From contig CAWJXB010000006.1 of assembly GCA_963846775.1 (NCBI GenBank), positions 496,001 to 560,000 on the forward strand: a stretch of DNA of 64,000 nt, written 5' to 3'. A program made the position numbers and the translations under genes. Origin of the DNA: CAVYXA01 sp963846775. GTDB lineage: Bacteria; Verrucomicrobiota; Verrucomicrobiia; Chthoniobacterales; UBA10450. How positions within the stretch are numbered: position 1 is the stretch's first letter; each line of letters opens with the position of its first letter. The notes beneath the pieces were generated by a model, which was not told the origin of the DNA, searched no databases, and saw only the letters and a program-made list of their open reading frames with translations. This document shows positions 15,540 to 24,440 of the stretch, piece by piece.

Positions 15540-15998
15540 TCATTCCTCGATCACCACCGACATGCCTTCATCGACGAGATCGAAAAGCTCGATCACATCG
15601 GCGTTACGCAACCGGACGCAACCGTGGCTATCCCGCATGCCAATTTTGTCCTCGTGTTTGGTCCCATGAACATAGATGAAGCGTTCGCGCGTGTTGGCGT
15701 TGTCGGCATCGACTCCGTCCAGCCAGAGAATGCGCGACATGACCAAATCCTCTGTCGCCGGCAGCGGATCGTTCGGGTTCAATGGAATGCGTCCACGAAA
15801 AACTGTGCCGCTCGGCATGCCATGGCCAATTTTCTGCGCCACGCGAAAATTTCCGGTCGGCGTTTTGAAGGTTCCTTCTTCTGTCCCGATGCCAAAGCGC
15901 GAAGTCGAAACCGGGTAGCGTCGGATCGGCGTCTCGCCTTCCAGCAAAGTGAGTTGTTGATCGCGAATGGAAACATGTATGCTTCTCCGCGTTTGCAT
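15540..15998 (-). CDS. L,D-transpeptidase (YkuD) family protein
   Basis: 152 residues from the ATG at 15998. The YkuD domain fills the protein: IHVSIRDQQLTLLEGE at the start, TPTGNFRVAQKIG, and the active-site stretch FIYVHGTKHEDKIGMRDSHG followed by CVRLRN, where the SHGC Cys is the nucleophile and the upstream His is conserved. Such enzymes make 3-3 cross-links or anchor proteins to peptidoglycan. No signal peptide is present from this start, which is unusual for an enzyme that should act outside the cytoplasm; a longer frame upstream does not supply a convincing one. It is divergent from asd. Confidence 0.85.
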   Translation of the reverse strand: MQTRRSIHVSIRDQQLTLLEGETPIRRYPVSTSRFGIGTEEGTFKTPTGNFRVAQKIGHGMPSGTVFRGRIPLNPNDPLPATEDLVMSRILWLDGVDADNANTRERFIYVHGTKHEDKIGMRDSHGCVRLRNADVIELFDLVDEGMSVVIEE

Positions 15999-16030
15999 GG
16001 AATCTGACCGGCGATAAAATCGAGCTGCGG

Positions 16031-17014
16031 ATGGAAGGGTATCACATCGCGATTGTCGGCGCGACTGGCGCTGTGGGAGAGGAATTATTGCGCGTGCTCG
16101 AACGGCGAAATTTTCCTGTGGCCAGCCTGCGTCCGATTGGTTCAGCGCGATCTGTGGGAAAATCGGTCCGGTTCTGTGACGAATCAATTCCTGTCCAAGA
16201 ACTTGGCGAGCGTTCCTTCGATAATATCGACATCGCCTTCTTTAGCGCAGGCGGCGACATCTCGCGAGAGTTTGTGCCAATCGCCTGCCAGGCCGACGCC
16301 ATCGTCATCGACAATTCCTCGGCCTTCCGGATGGAGCCGCATGTGCCGCTGGTTATTCCGGAGATCAATGCGGAAGATGCGCGTCAGCAGCGCGGTGTTA
16401 TCGCGAATCCAAATTGCACAACCGCGGTTACGCTGATGGCGTTGTATCCGCTGCATCGCGCCTTCGGTGTCCGCCGCATTTTCGCAGCCAGTTATCAGGC
16501 CGTTTCCGGCAGCGGGGCGCGCGCCATTGCGGAGTTAGAGCAGCAGGTTCAGGATCGACAACTCCCGCCGCAAGTTTATCCGCACCCGATTGCCTTCAAC
16601 GTTCTGCCGCATGTCGATTCTTTTCTGGAGAATGGTTACACCAAGGAAGAAATGAAGATGCAGAACGAAGGACGCAAGATCATGCATTTGCCGGAATTTC
16701 GTGCGTCGGCCACATGCGTGAGGGTGCCGGTCTATCGGGCACACTCGGTTGCGGTGAGTGCCGAGTTCGAGAGAAAGGTTTCGGTTGATCAAGCGCGTGA
16801 AGTCTTGGCCAAAGCGTCCGGCCTGGAACTTGTCGATGAACCACAGAAGAACTGTTACCCGATGCCGCTGAGCGTAAGTGGGAAAGACAATTGCGCTGTG
16901 GGTCGCGTCCGCCTGGATTGCGCTTTGGAGAACGGGCTGTCGTTTTGGGTCGCGGGCGATCAGTTGCTCAAGGGCGCAGCGTTAAATGCAGTGCAGATTG
17001 CCGAGCTGCTGTAG
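16031..17014 (+). CDS. asd: Aspartate-semialdehyde dehydrogenase
   Basis: A 327-residue NADPH-dependent enzyme reducing aspartyl phosphate to the semialdehyde, the branch point for lysine/diaminopimelate, threonine and methionine. Seen: the Rossmann motif IAIVGATGAVGEELLRVL, SAGGDISREF, the catalytic Cys in VIANPNCTTAVTLMAL (~129), SYQAVSGSGARAI and the substrate-binding HxxR region near RVPVYRAHSVAVSAEF. Its length and motifs fit the Gram-positive-like (non-enteric) class. It stands alone, divergent from the YkuD gene. Confidence 0.96.
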   Translation: MEGYHIAIVGATGAVGEELLRVLERRNFPVASLRPIGSARSVGKSVRFCDESIPVQELGERSFDNIDIAFFSAGGDISREFVPIACQADAIVIDNSSAFRMEPHVPLVIPEINAEDARQQRGVIANPNCTTAVTLMALYPLHRAFGVRRIFAASYQAVSGSGARAIAELEQQVQDRQLPPQVYPHPIAFNVLPHVDSFLENGYTKEEMKMQNEGRKIMHLPEFRASATCVRVPVYRAHSVAVSAEFERKVSVDQAREVLAKASGLELVDEPQKNCYPMPLSVSGKDNCAVGRVRLDCALENGLSFWVAGDQLLKGAALNAVQIAELL

Positions 17015-17034
17015 TGCAAAAAGACCTGCGCCGC

Positions 17035-17106
17035 GTTGTAGCCGCGGCGGGCTCTGTCGGGCAATGCAACGAGGGGAACGCCTCGACAAAGCGGGGCGGC
17101 TACAAC
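17035..17106. repeat. Composite intergenic palindrome
   Basis: A perfect 11-bp outer inverted repeat, GTTGTAGCCGC (17035-17045) and GCGGCTACAAC (17096-17106), encloses a CGAGG/CCTCG hairpin (17070-17085). It lies between the convergent asd and DUF6600-like genes and has the same build as 6583-6633. Confidence 0.7.
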
Positions 17107-17121
17107 GAAATCACTCTATTA

Positions 17122-18699
17122 CTAGCCTGGCGGGGGCGATTCTTTCTCGCCCTTCTGCTTTTTCCCGCCTTCCGGTTTGCCGCCTTCCGGTTTGCCAGGC
17201 CCGCCGTGGGTCGCGGGAGCAGCGCCCTGTGGTGGAGCGCCCTCCATTCTGTGCTTCGGCCCGCGTTCTTGTGGGTTAGGTCCCGCCGGACCAGCTTCGG
17301 CCGGCGTCATTCCCGGTTGGAAACGTTTGCCGTGTGGCGGACCGGCCTGTCCCTGCGGCTGTCCTTGCTCGTAAACACTTGGCGTTTGGAAACCGCGCTC
17401 TGGTGACCCCTTGGGTTTGCCCTTCGACGCGTTTTCCGGGGCGGTGACCGATTCACTGCTCGGGGGAGTAAATCCTGGTGGAACTGCTTTGCCATGGGCC
17501 GGTCCCGGAGGAGTTGCGAGCGGCGGCGTTTCCGCGCCTCCCGCCGATGTTGTGGCGCCCGGTGGTTGACCACGCTTGCCTTTGCCTCGGCTCGGCTCCG
17601 GCTTCATCGGTGTAAACGCAGGCGACGCAGCTTTCCCCGGTGATGCTTGCGGCGTCGTGCCTGGTTGAAATTGGCCGGGTTTTCCATGCTTTCCGCGCTC
17701 AAATGGAGATGCACCCCCGGGCGCGGCGGAGCCAACACCAGGAGGAGCGCTAGCGGCTCCTGCGGTAGGTGGCGGAATTTTCCTGGCATCTTCAGTCTGC
17801 ATTTTTTGCTTCAACTGGGCCTTGGTATTCTCGTCAGCAATCCCTTTCCATCCGCGCTCGATTTTGGCCTCGGAAACTTTGGTCTTAACGGTCGGCGGGG
17901 CCATTGGCTTGGCTGGCCTTTGCAGCGTTTGTGGAGCCGCAATTACAAGTCGATCGCCCTGGACTTTCGTAAGCGCCCCGCTCCTCGCCGCCGCGGCAAC
18001 ATCCACATTTGTTTGGCGCTCGATTTTCAGCCGCTGAATAGGGCGGGCCGAGTGCTGGGCAAGCACATTGTAATCAGGCCCATAATTGTAAACGACTTTG
18101 TTTCTAACCGTGATGTTAGTGACGTTCACCGTCTGATTAACGTAGGTAACGTTGTAACTCGGCGCGTAGATGTGACTGCGCAGGACCGGCTCGCCGATGA
18201 AACGAATATCGACAAAATTGTAGTAAGCCGGACCAATATCGAACTCGACATCTACGTGTCCGTCAATTGGGCGGCCTTCATAGATAATTCCCGGCCCACG
18301 TGGGGGCAGTGGCGCCCAACCAATCTGATCGCCACCGGTGCGCCAAGAAACCCAAGCCGGTCCCCATTCCAGATCGCTGCCGGGGAACCAAACCCACCCC
18401 GTATCTTCCAGTCTAGCCCAACGACCATAGTGATAGGTGGCCCAACCAAAATCTTCGTAGGAAACCCACGTCCAACCGTAGTCGGTGTAGGCCCAATAGC
18501 CGTCGGCATAGGGACGCCAATCCGGATCGCTCACCGCCACGTCGGGTTGCCAGCCGTAGCCGTAATCAGCAACCTCGATCCAGTTGCCGCCGGAGAGATT
18601 ATTATAGAAGAGATCGATCGAGACATCGTCTGCCTTGCTTTGCGGCATGGCGAGGATCGACAAAGCGAGCAGCGTTAACGCAAATAATGTTCTTTTCAT
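17122..18699 (-). CDS. Secreted DUF6600-like protein with Gly/Pro-rich tail
   Basis: A 525-residue protein with a signal peptide (MKRTLFALTLLALSILAMPQ). Residues ~28-160 hold aromatic-rich repeats with Trp and Tyr about every twenty residues (GNWIEVADYGYGWQP, PYADGYWAYTDYGWTWVSYE, GWATYHYGRWARLEDTGWVW, GPAWVSWR), the pattern of the DUF6600/YXWV-repeat region in secreted proteins of Verrucomicrobia and Acidobacteria. The C-terminal ~250 residues are low-complexity Pro, Gly, Lys and Ala sequence. It is probably exported and surface- or matrix-associated, but no enzymatic motif is seen. An adhesive or matrix role is guesswork. Confidence 0.75.
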   Translation of the reverse strand: MKRTLFALTLLALSILAMPQSKADDVSIDLFYNNLSGGNWIEVADYGYGWQPDVAVSDPDWRPYADGYWAYTDYGWTWVSYEDFGWATYHYGRWARLEDTGWVWFPGSDLEWGPAWVSWRTGGDQIGWAPLPPRGPGIIYEGRPIDGHVDVEFDIGPAYYNFVDIRFIGEPVLRSHIYAPSYNVTYVNQTVNVTNITVRNKVVYNYGPDYNVLAQHSARPIQRLKIERQTNVDVAAAARSGALTKVQGDRLVIAAPQTLQRPAKPMAPPTVKTKVSEAKIERGWKGIADENTKAQLKQKMQTEDARKIPPPTAGAASAPPGVGSAAPGGASPFERGKHGKPGQFQPGTTPQASPGKAASPAFTPMKPEPSRGKGKRGQPPGATTSAGGAETPPLATPPGPAHGKAVPPGFTPPSSESVTAPENASKGKPKGSPERGFQTPSVYEQGQPQGQAGPPHGKRFQPGMTPAEAGPAGPNPQERGPKHRMEGAPPQGAAPATHGGPGKPEGGKPEGGKKQKGEKESPPPG

Positions 18700-18899
18700 A
18701 ATGAAACGAGTTGTTTAGAGCCATTCGACTTACAGGCCGCGGCCTTTATTCATTTCTGAATCGCAGGAGACGTTAGGGCCGCGTGTCTGTTGGGAAGGAG
18801 AAATAGGGTCTAAACATTTTTCGGACAGCACAGCATCGATTGCCCCTCGGCCGGCGAAGCGCCTGCCTACCAAGTGGGGGGCACTGCGGCACGGCTACA

Positions 18900-20417
18900 C
18901 TACTGCGGCCGCAAAACGACAAAGGAGCGCATCCGGCCACGGCAAACCGACAAGACTTGCGGCTGAGTCGGGTCCGCCTGACTAGCAAGTTTGTTGTAAT
19001 CGGCAACGGATGTTACCGGGTGCTGATTCACCTCCTCAATCACGTCGCCTTTTTGCAACTCGGCCACGCCGCTGTCGGGATCGACATCTGTAATGACGAC
19101 GCCGCGTGCGTTGTTAGGCAAATTCAGTTGCCGCCCCAACTCCGGCGTAAGTTCGCCCACTTGGATGCCGGCTAGCGGGCCCGCTGTTTCGTTCTCGTCT
19201 TGATTGCCCGGTTGTCCGCCAGCAAAGGGCTGATTCTGTTGCGGCGGTGGCGCCGCCGCCTGCAAACCCGTCGGCCGTTCTTTGATCTCCGTCGTGACTT
19301 TCATCGGTCTGCCGTTGCGCACAATTTCCAGCTCAACCGTCTTATTCAGCTCGGCGTTCGCCACCATGTTCCGCAACGCCGGAAAATTCTTCACCTCGTG
19401 CCCGCCGAACTTTTGAATCACGTCGCCCGGTTGCAAGTGCGCCTGAGCGGCCGGTGAATCCGGTTCCACTCCTCCAACGAGTACCCCTTCTGTATCGTTG
19501 CGAGGCTGCCCGGCTTGGGTGCTAGTCGAATAAATCCCCAGATAACCGCGAATAATTCGCCCCTTCTGCAACAAGCTCTCCAGCGCCATGCGCACTGTAT
19601 TCGAGGGTATGGCGAACCCAACTCCGGCTGAAGTGCCACTCGCGGATATGATCGCGGTGTTAATGCCAACCACTTCCCCGCGCAAATTGATCAACGGGCC
19701 GCCGCTGTTGCCTGGGTTAATGGCCGCGTTCGTCTGGAGCAGATCACCGAAAACATCGGAGCGATTCGGTCGCCCTTTCGAACTGATGATTCCATCCGTC
19801 ACCGTTTCTTCAAAGCCAAACGGATTCCCGATAGCCAAAACGAAATCGCCCGCCTGCACGCTATCGGAATCGGCCAGCTTGAGCGGTTTAACCCCGGGGT
19901 TGTTGATCTTTAAGACCGCCAGATCGAGCTGCGCGTCTGCGCCAACCAGCTGCGCTTTCATGGTGCGACCATCGCTTAATTGCACCTCGATCTCGTCCAC
20001 TTGATCGACCACGTGATTGTTTGTGATGATGTGACCTTCCACACTCACGATGACCCCGGACCCTAACGAATTCTGAATCAACGCCTGCTCGGGTGCGTTC
20101 CGATACCGGCCTTGATTGCGAAAGAAAAACTCGAATGGATCCATGTATTGCCGCCTGACCCCAATCTTCTTCGATGTTTTTACCGCGACCACGGAAGGGA
20201 TCACGCTCTTAATCAATATGCGCCGTTCCTGGTTGAGCGACTCCAACGACGCCACTTGCTTCGGCTCCACGTTCGGTTCCGTCGCCAGCGTGTATTTCTC
20301 AGGCGTCCGCTTCGGCGTGGGATTCAACTCCCCGTGCTTTAGCCGATAATCATAGAGCAACGAAATGCCCGCGCTGACGAGCAACACGAATAAGAGAAAT
20401 TTGGCGAGGTTCTTCAT
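18900..20417 (-). CDS. HtrA/DegP-type serine protease Do
   Basis: A 505-residue periplasmic protease anchored by an N-terminal transmembrane helix (~6-22). The trypsin-like domain carries the triad His in HIITNNHVVDQ, Asp in AQLDLAVLKI and Ser in AAINPGNSGGPLINL. Two PDZ domains follow (~285-375 with GYLGI...GVEPDSPAAQAHLQPGDVIQ, and ~412-500 with GVVITDVDPDSGVAELQKGD), separated by a Gln/Pro-rich linker. HtrA enzymes degrade or refold damaged envelope proteins. It is the last gene of carA-recJ-recG-htrA; its ATG shares one base with the recG stop (TAATG), so it is translationally coupled. Confidence 0.95.
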   Translation of the reverse strand: MKNLAKFLLFVLLVSAGISLLYDYRLKHGELNPTPKRTPEKYTLATEPNVEPKQVASLESLNQERRILIKSVIPSVVAVKTSKKIGVRRQYMDPFEFFFRNQGRYRNAPEQALIQNSLGSGVIVSVEGHIITNNHVVDQVDEIEVQLSDGRTMKAQLVGADAQLDLAVLKINNPGVKPLKLADSDSVQAGDFVLAIGNPFGFEETVTDGIISSKGRPNRSDVFGDLLQTNAAINPGNSGGPLINLRGEVVGINTAIISASGTSAGVGFAIPSNTVRMALESLLQKGRIIRGYLGIYSTSTQAGQPRNDTEGVLVGGVEPDSPAAQAHLQPGDVIQKFGGHEVKNFPALRNMVANAELNKTVELEIVRNGRPMKVTTEIKERPTGLQAAAPPPQQNQPFAGGQPGNQDENETAGPLAGIQVGELTPELGRQLNLPNNARGVVITDVDPDSGVAELQKGDVIEEVNQHPVTSVADYNKLASQADPTQPQVLSVCRGRMRSFVVLRPQ

Positions 20418-22567
20418 TAACTAACGTGGGCGAAAGTTCGTCCCTCTCGTTCGACAATCAACTGCCGAAAACGTTGATTCTCCGGTCGTTCCAGCGCCGG
20501 ATCGTTAGCGAAAATCGACATTGCTACCGCGCGCGCGCTTCGCATCAAGTCCGCGTCGCTCTTCAAATTGCCGATCTTGAGCGCCGGAAGTCCGCTCTGC
20601 GCCGTGCCTAGCAAGTCGCCCGGTCCGCGCAATTCCCAATCCGCTTCCGCCACGTCAAAGCCGTTGCTCGTCTTTTCCAGCACAGAAAGCTTGGCCGTTG
20701 TTTCCGCCGATTGGTCCGAGGTCAGCAAAATGCAATACGACTTGTGCTCACCACGCCCGACGCGACCGCGCAGTTGATGCAGCTGCGACAGCCCGAAACG
20801 TTCGGCATTTTCGATCAGCATCATAGTGGCATTAGGAACATCGACACCTACCTCGATCACAGTCGTGCTAATCAAGGCATGCGTCTGACCACCGCGAAAT
20901 CGCTCCATGATCTCTTGTTTTTCCAGCGCCGGGATGCGGCCATGGAGCAGTTCGCACCGAAACAGTCGCAGTCGTTCGCGCCAGGATTCGTATTCCGCCG
21001 CGGCTGCTTTCGCGTCGAGCTTCTCGCTCTCGTCGATCAGCGGATAGATCACGTAGAGTTGTCGTCCTCGCTCCAGTTGCTCCCGCAAAAAAGTAAGTAC
21101 CTCCGGAAGCTTTTCCCTATCGCGCACTGCCGTCACAATTTTGCCTCGGTTGCGCGGCATCTCGTCGATGATGGATACATCCAGATCGCCATAAACGGTC
21201 ATGGTCAGCGTGCGCGGAATAGGCGTCGCCGTCATCACCAGCACATCCGGAACAGGCTCGCGCTCGGTCAGCCGCGCCCGCTGTGCCACGCCGAACTTGT
21301 GTTGCTCATCAATAACCACCAGCCCCAGATTCGAGAATGCGACTCCTTGGTAGAGCAGCGCATGCGTGCCCACGATGAGGTGTGGCTGATCGGATTGGGT
21401 AACACACGCGTCCGGAACCTCAACCTCCTCAAACAACGGCAATGGCGCGCTCTCTTCCTGGCGCGCGGCGGTACGAAGAGCGATGCGTACGCCTAGCGGA
21501 TCGAGCCAGCGCCGCACCACTCCATAATGTTGCTCGGCCAGAACCTGTGTCGGCGCCATCAACGCTGCTTGATAGCCAGCTTCGATAGCCAGCAACATCG
21601 CCGCGATCGCCACTACCGTTTTTCCCGAACCGACGTCGCCCTGAAGCAGTCGATTCATTTGATGTGGTGCGCCCAGATCACGCCGGATCTCCGCGATCAC
21701 TTTAGATTGCGCTTTCGTTAACGCGAATGGCAGGGCATCGAGGAACTTGTTAAGCAATGCGCCGTTTCCGCAATGCGGTTCGCTTGTCCGAATCGCAGAC
21801 TCAGATCGCCGCGACGCGATCAACATTTGCAGGGCAAAAAACTCGGTCAGCACGAGATGTTCACGCGCGGCGTCGCGCGCCTCCCAGGTCTCAGGGAAAT
21901 GAATGGCCCGCAGAGCAGAACGCCGGTCGCCGATGGCCAGCTCGGGCGGGAGCAAGGTTTCCATCGGCTCATCTGAAAGTTCGCTCAGGAGCCGGTAAAT
22001 CATGCCGCGCAACACCCGCTGCGAAAGCCCATCGGTGGCCGGATAAATCGGCGTGATGCGCCGAAAATGGATCGACATTTCCGAATCGTCCTCGATCACT
22101 TCAAATTCCGGATGATCCATGCACATCCGTTTCCCGCGCAGCTTCGGTTTGCCAAAAACGACCAGCTGCTGACCGGTCGCGATCATTTTCTGAATGTAAT
22201 GCAAATTGAACCAGCGGCACACCAGCGGCTCGCTCAATGCGTTAGGCGTAGCCTCCTCCAGCGTCGCTTCGAAAATCTTTTTCCAACCACCGAACCGGCG
22301 CACCGATGTCTTGACCACTTCGCCGCACAAACAAATCGGCACGTCGCTCTCCTCCCGCGGAAAATGCGGGAACTGATGTCGATCTTCCCAGCGCCGCGGA
22401 TAATGCGTTAGCAAATCCTCCACCGTGCCGATCTCCAGCCGACGCAGGGCGAGCAGTTTCGGGCGCGGGATCCACTCGATTTCCTCAAGCGGCGACGCAA
22501 GCGATCGGTGATCGGTGATTTGTGATCGAATTGGCGAGTCCACTCTGTTCACGGGTTTGCTGATCAC
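20417..22567 (-). CDS. recG: ATP-dependent DNA helicase RecG
   Basis: A 716-residue helicase that regresses stalled forks and remodels branched DNA. The N-terminal wedge/OB domain includes DLLTHYPRRWEDRH; helicase motifs are LQGDVGSGKTVVA (I), APTQVLAEQH (Ia), VIDEQHKFGVAQR (II), TATPIPRTL (III) and the C-terminal VGVDVPNATMMLIENAERFG and QLRGRVGRG (V, VI). It starts with GTG at 22567, overlapping the recJ stop (GTGA). The first ~22 residues (including SQITDHRS) are encoded by 7-bp phased repeats and are absent from typical RecG, so this N-terminus is probably recent. Confidence 0.96.
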   Translation of the reverse strand: MISKPVNRVDSPIRSQITDHRSLASPLEEIEWIPRPKLLALRRLEIGTVEDLLTHYPRRWEDRHQFPHFPREESDVPICLCGEVVKTSVRRFGGWKKIFEATLEEATPNALSEPLVCRWFNLHYIQKMIATGQQLVVFGKPKLRGKRMCMDHPEFEVIEDDSEMSIHFRRITPIYPATDGLSQRVLRGMIYRLLSELSDEPMETLLPPELAIGDRRSALRAIHFPETWEARDAAREHLVLTEFFALQMLIASRRSESAIRTSEPHCGNGALLNKFLDALPFALTKAQSKVIAEIRRDLGAPHQMNRLLQGDVGSGKTVVAIAAMLLAIEAGYQAALMAPTQVLAEQHYGVVRRWLDPLGVRIALRTAARQEESAPLPLFEEVEVPDACVTQSDQPHLIVGTHALLYQGVAFSNLGLVVIDEQHKFGVAQRARLTEREPVPDVLVMTATPIPRTLTMTVYGDLDVSIIDEMPRNRGKIVTAVRDREKLPEVLTFLREQLERGRQLYVIYPLIDESEKLDAKAAAAEYESWRERLRLFRCELLHGRIPALEKQEIMERFRGGQTHALISTTVIEVGVDVPNATMMLIENAERFGLSQLHQLRGRVGRGEHKSYCILLTSDQSAETTAKLSVLEKTSNGFDVAEADWELRGPGDLLGTAQSGLPALKIGNLKSDADLMRSARAVAMSIFANDPALERPENQRFRQLIVEREGRTFAHVS
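22503..22530. repeat. Heptamer repeat block inside the recG 5' end
   Basis: Four heptamers in phase, GATCGGT, GATCGGT, GATTTGT and GATCGAA, read on the plus strand. On the minus strand they are translated as part of residues ~13-22 of RecG. Confidence 0.7.
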
Positions 22568-24330
22568 GGATTATCATCTCCCGGCTCCGCCTCACGCACC
22601 GCCTGAATCTGCATGCTCAGCATGGTCGCCCCTTCATATTCGTCAGCGCACACCCGAAAGGCGACGTCCCATGGCGTCCGCGGCAGCTTCTCTTTGGCTC
22701 CGCCGAAATAAACCGCGCGCCGTTGATAATTCCGCTGGCGCAGACGCAAAATGAGATGCTTCTCATTCACCACTCGCGGCGGTCCAACTGGCTCCACTTC
22801 GCGCGCGAAAAAAACCGGCGCGGGATTACCGTTGCCAAACGGTTGGAGCATCTCGTGCCAGGAAAGAAAATCGCCGCCCAACTCAGGAAAGGCCAGCTCA
22901 TGATCGAGCCGCAAGCAGGGTTGCAAATGTTCGTCGGACAAAAGTTCGCGCGCCGCCTGGCGAAATGCTCCGGCAAAACGATCGATATCTTTCTCGTCAA
23001 TCGTTAGGCCGGCGGCCATTTCGTGGCCGCCAAATTTCTGCAAACTGCTCCTGCACCGACTCAACGCTTCCACCAGATTGAGCCCTTCTATGCTCCGACC
23101 ACTCCCCTTCCCCGTGCCATTCTCTTCGAAGCCGATCAGGATCGTGGGCCGGTGATATTTTCGCGAGATGCGCGAGGCGACAATCCCGAGAACACCCGCA
23201 TGCCAGCCGCGCGCGTGCAGGACAATCGCAGCCTCGCGTGCCGGATCGAACTGCGATGCGATCTGCTCGTCAGCCGCAAGAAAGATTTGTTTCTCCACTT
23301 CCTGGCGTTCCCGATTTTGCTGATCGAGCAACGCGGCCAGCGATGCCGCTTCCGCTTCATCGTTCGTCAACAAAAGTCGAAGCGATCTTTCGGCATTGCT
23401 CAGGCGTCCGGCAGCATTCAAGCGAGGGCCGAGCCGAAATCCAATATCTTCGGGTGAGATCGGCCGGCGAACTCCGCTGGTCTCAATCAACTTTCTTAAC
23501 CCCGGCTTGGTCGATCTTGCAATCTCGATAAAACCGCGTTGAACCAGGGTGCGATTCTCGCCGCGGAGTGGAACAATATCGGCGACCGTGCCGAGCGCGA
23601 CCAGATCCAGCCTGGACTTGAGATCGAAAGCGACCGAACGCGTTTTCAGGAGCGCGTGGCACAGCTTGAAAACAATCCCCACGCTGCACAAGTAATGAAA
23701 CGGCGATTCCGGATCGATCTTCGGATTCACAATCGCCACGCAATCAGGCAGCGCCGATTTCGGCTGCCCGGCTACGCCGTCGCCTTGCGGCCGGCCTGTC
23801 AAGGCGGAGTGTAGCGGAGGCTCATGATGATCGAGCACGATCACGTCCACGCCGCGTTTGGCAAGATCGACAATTTCATTCGCTGACGTCGTCCCACAAT
23901 CGACCGCAATCAGAAGCTGCGGGTGATGCTGTTCGAGACAGCGCTCGATGCTTTCCCGGCTCAAGCCGTAGCCCTCTTCCATTCGCAATGGTAAGAACAA
24001 CGCAGGATCAGCGCCGTAGGTCCGCAAGGTTTCAGCGAGCAACGCTACGGAAGTCACCCCATCGACATCGTAATCGCCAAACAGGACGATGTCTTCCTTT
24101 CGGTCCAGTGCGGTCAGAACCCGCGCCACGGCTGCCTCCATGTTCGGCAGCAAGAACGGATCGCTTAACGAACGCAGCCGCGGCCGTAAAAAAGTCTCGA
24201 CTTCTTCAGCCGTCGAAAATCCTTTGCGCATGAGCAAGCGGGTGATGCAATTTGAACGAGAGAAGTCGCTCCACGAAATCGGTCCGCCATTCAATTCCTC
24301 CGGCGGCGCAATGATCCATCGCTTTTGCAC
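22564..24330 (-). CDS. recJ: Single-stranded-DNA-specific exonuclease RecJ
   Basis: A 588-residue DHH-family 5'-3' exonuclease for recombination and mismatch repair. Motifs: IVLFGDYDVDGVTSVALL (~80-97), AVDCGTTSANEIVDLAK, VIVLDHHEPP (DHH, ~168), then FRLGPRLNAAGRL and the DHHA1 motif GRSIEGLNLVEAL with KFGGHEMAAGLTI, followed by an OB domain. Directly after DHHEPP there is an extra ~18-residue segment (HSALTGRPQGDGVAGQPKSA) encoded by a REP-like inverted repeat at 23765-23815 that typical RecJ lacks. It lies between carA and recG. Confidence 0.95.
   Translation of the reverse strand: MQKRWIIAPPEELNGGPISWSDFSRSNCITRLLMRKGFSTAEEVETFLRPRLRSLSDPFLLPNMEAAVARVLTALDRKEDIVLFGDYDVDGVTSVALLAETLRTYGADPALFLPLRMEEGYGLSRESIERCLEQHHPQLLIAVDCGTTSANEIVDLAKRGVDVIVLDHHEPPLHSALTGRPQGDGVAGQPKSALPDCVAIVNPKIDPESPFHYLCSVGIVFKLCHALLKTRSVAFDLKSRLDLVALGTVADIVPLRGENRTLVQRGFIEIARSTKPGLRKLIETSGVRRPISPEDIGFRLGPRLNAAGRLSNAERSLRLLLTNDEAEAASLAALLDQQNRERQEVEKQIFLAADEQIASQFDPAREAAIVLHARGWHAGVLGIVASRISRKYHRPTILIGFEENGTGKGSGRSIEGLNLVEALSRCRSSLQKFGGHEMAAGLTIDEKDIDRFAGAFRQAARELLSDEHLQPCLRLDHELAFPELGGDFLSWHEMLQPFGNGNPAPVFFAREVEPVGPPRVVNEKHLILRLRQRNYQRRAVYFGGAKEKLPRTPWDVAFRVCADEYEGATMLSMQIQAVREAEPGDDNP
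23765..23815. repeat. REP-like palindrome inserted in frame in recJ
   Basis: Imperfect inverted arms GGCTACGCCGTCGCCTT and AAGGCGGAGTGTAGC flank a GC-rich centre (GCGGCCGGCC). The element keeps the reading frame and falls right behind the DHH motif. Similar GCCGTAGCxxxGCGGAGG fragments occur between genes, for instance near 24400-24430 and 52005-52040. Confidence 0.6.
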
Positions 24331-24440
24331 CGATTACCTTATTCGCGTCCGCTTTGGTGACAAGACGCGCACAATCCGTCGCGTTGTCGGCATAGTGTTC
24401 GCCGGCCGCGCCGTAGCACAGCGGAGGTGGGTGCTTCGTC

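Noticed and set aside
14971..15543. A 190-codon minus-strand frame
   Set aside because: It overlaps the well-supported small lipoprotein gene in another frame, runs through its terminator and a repeat, and shows no domain.
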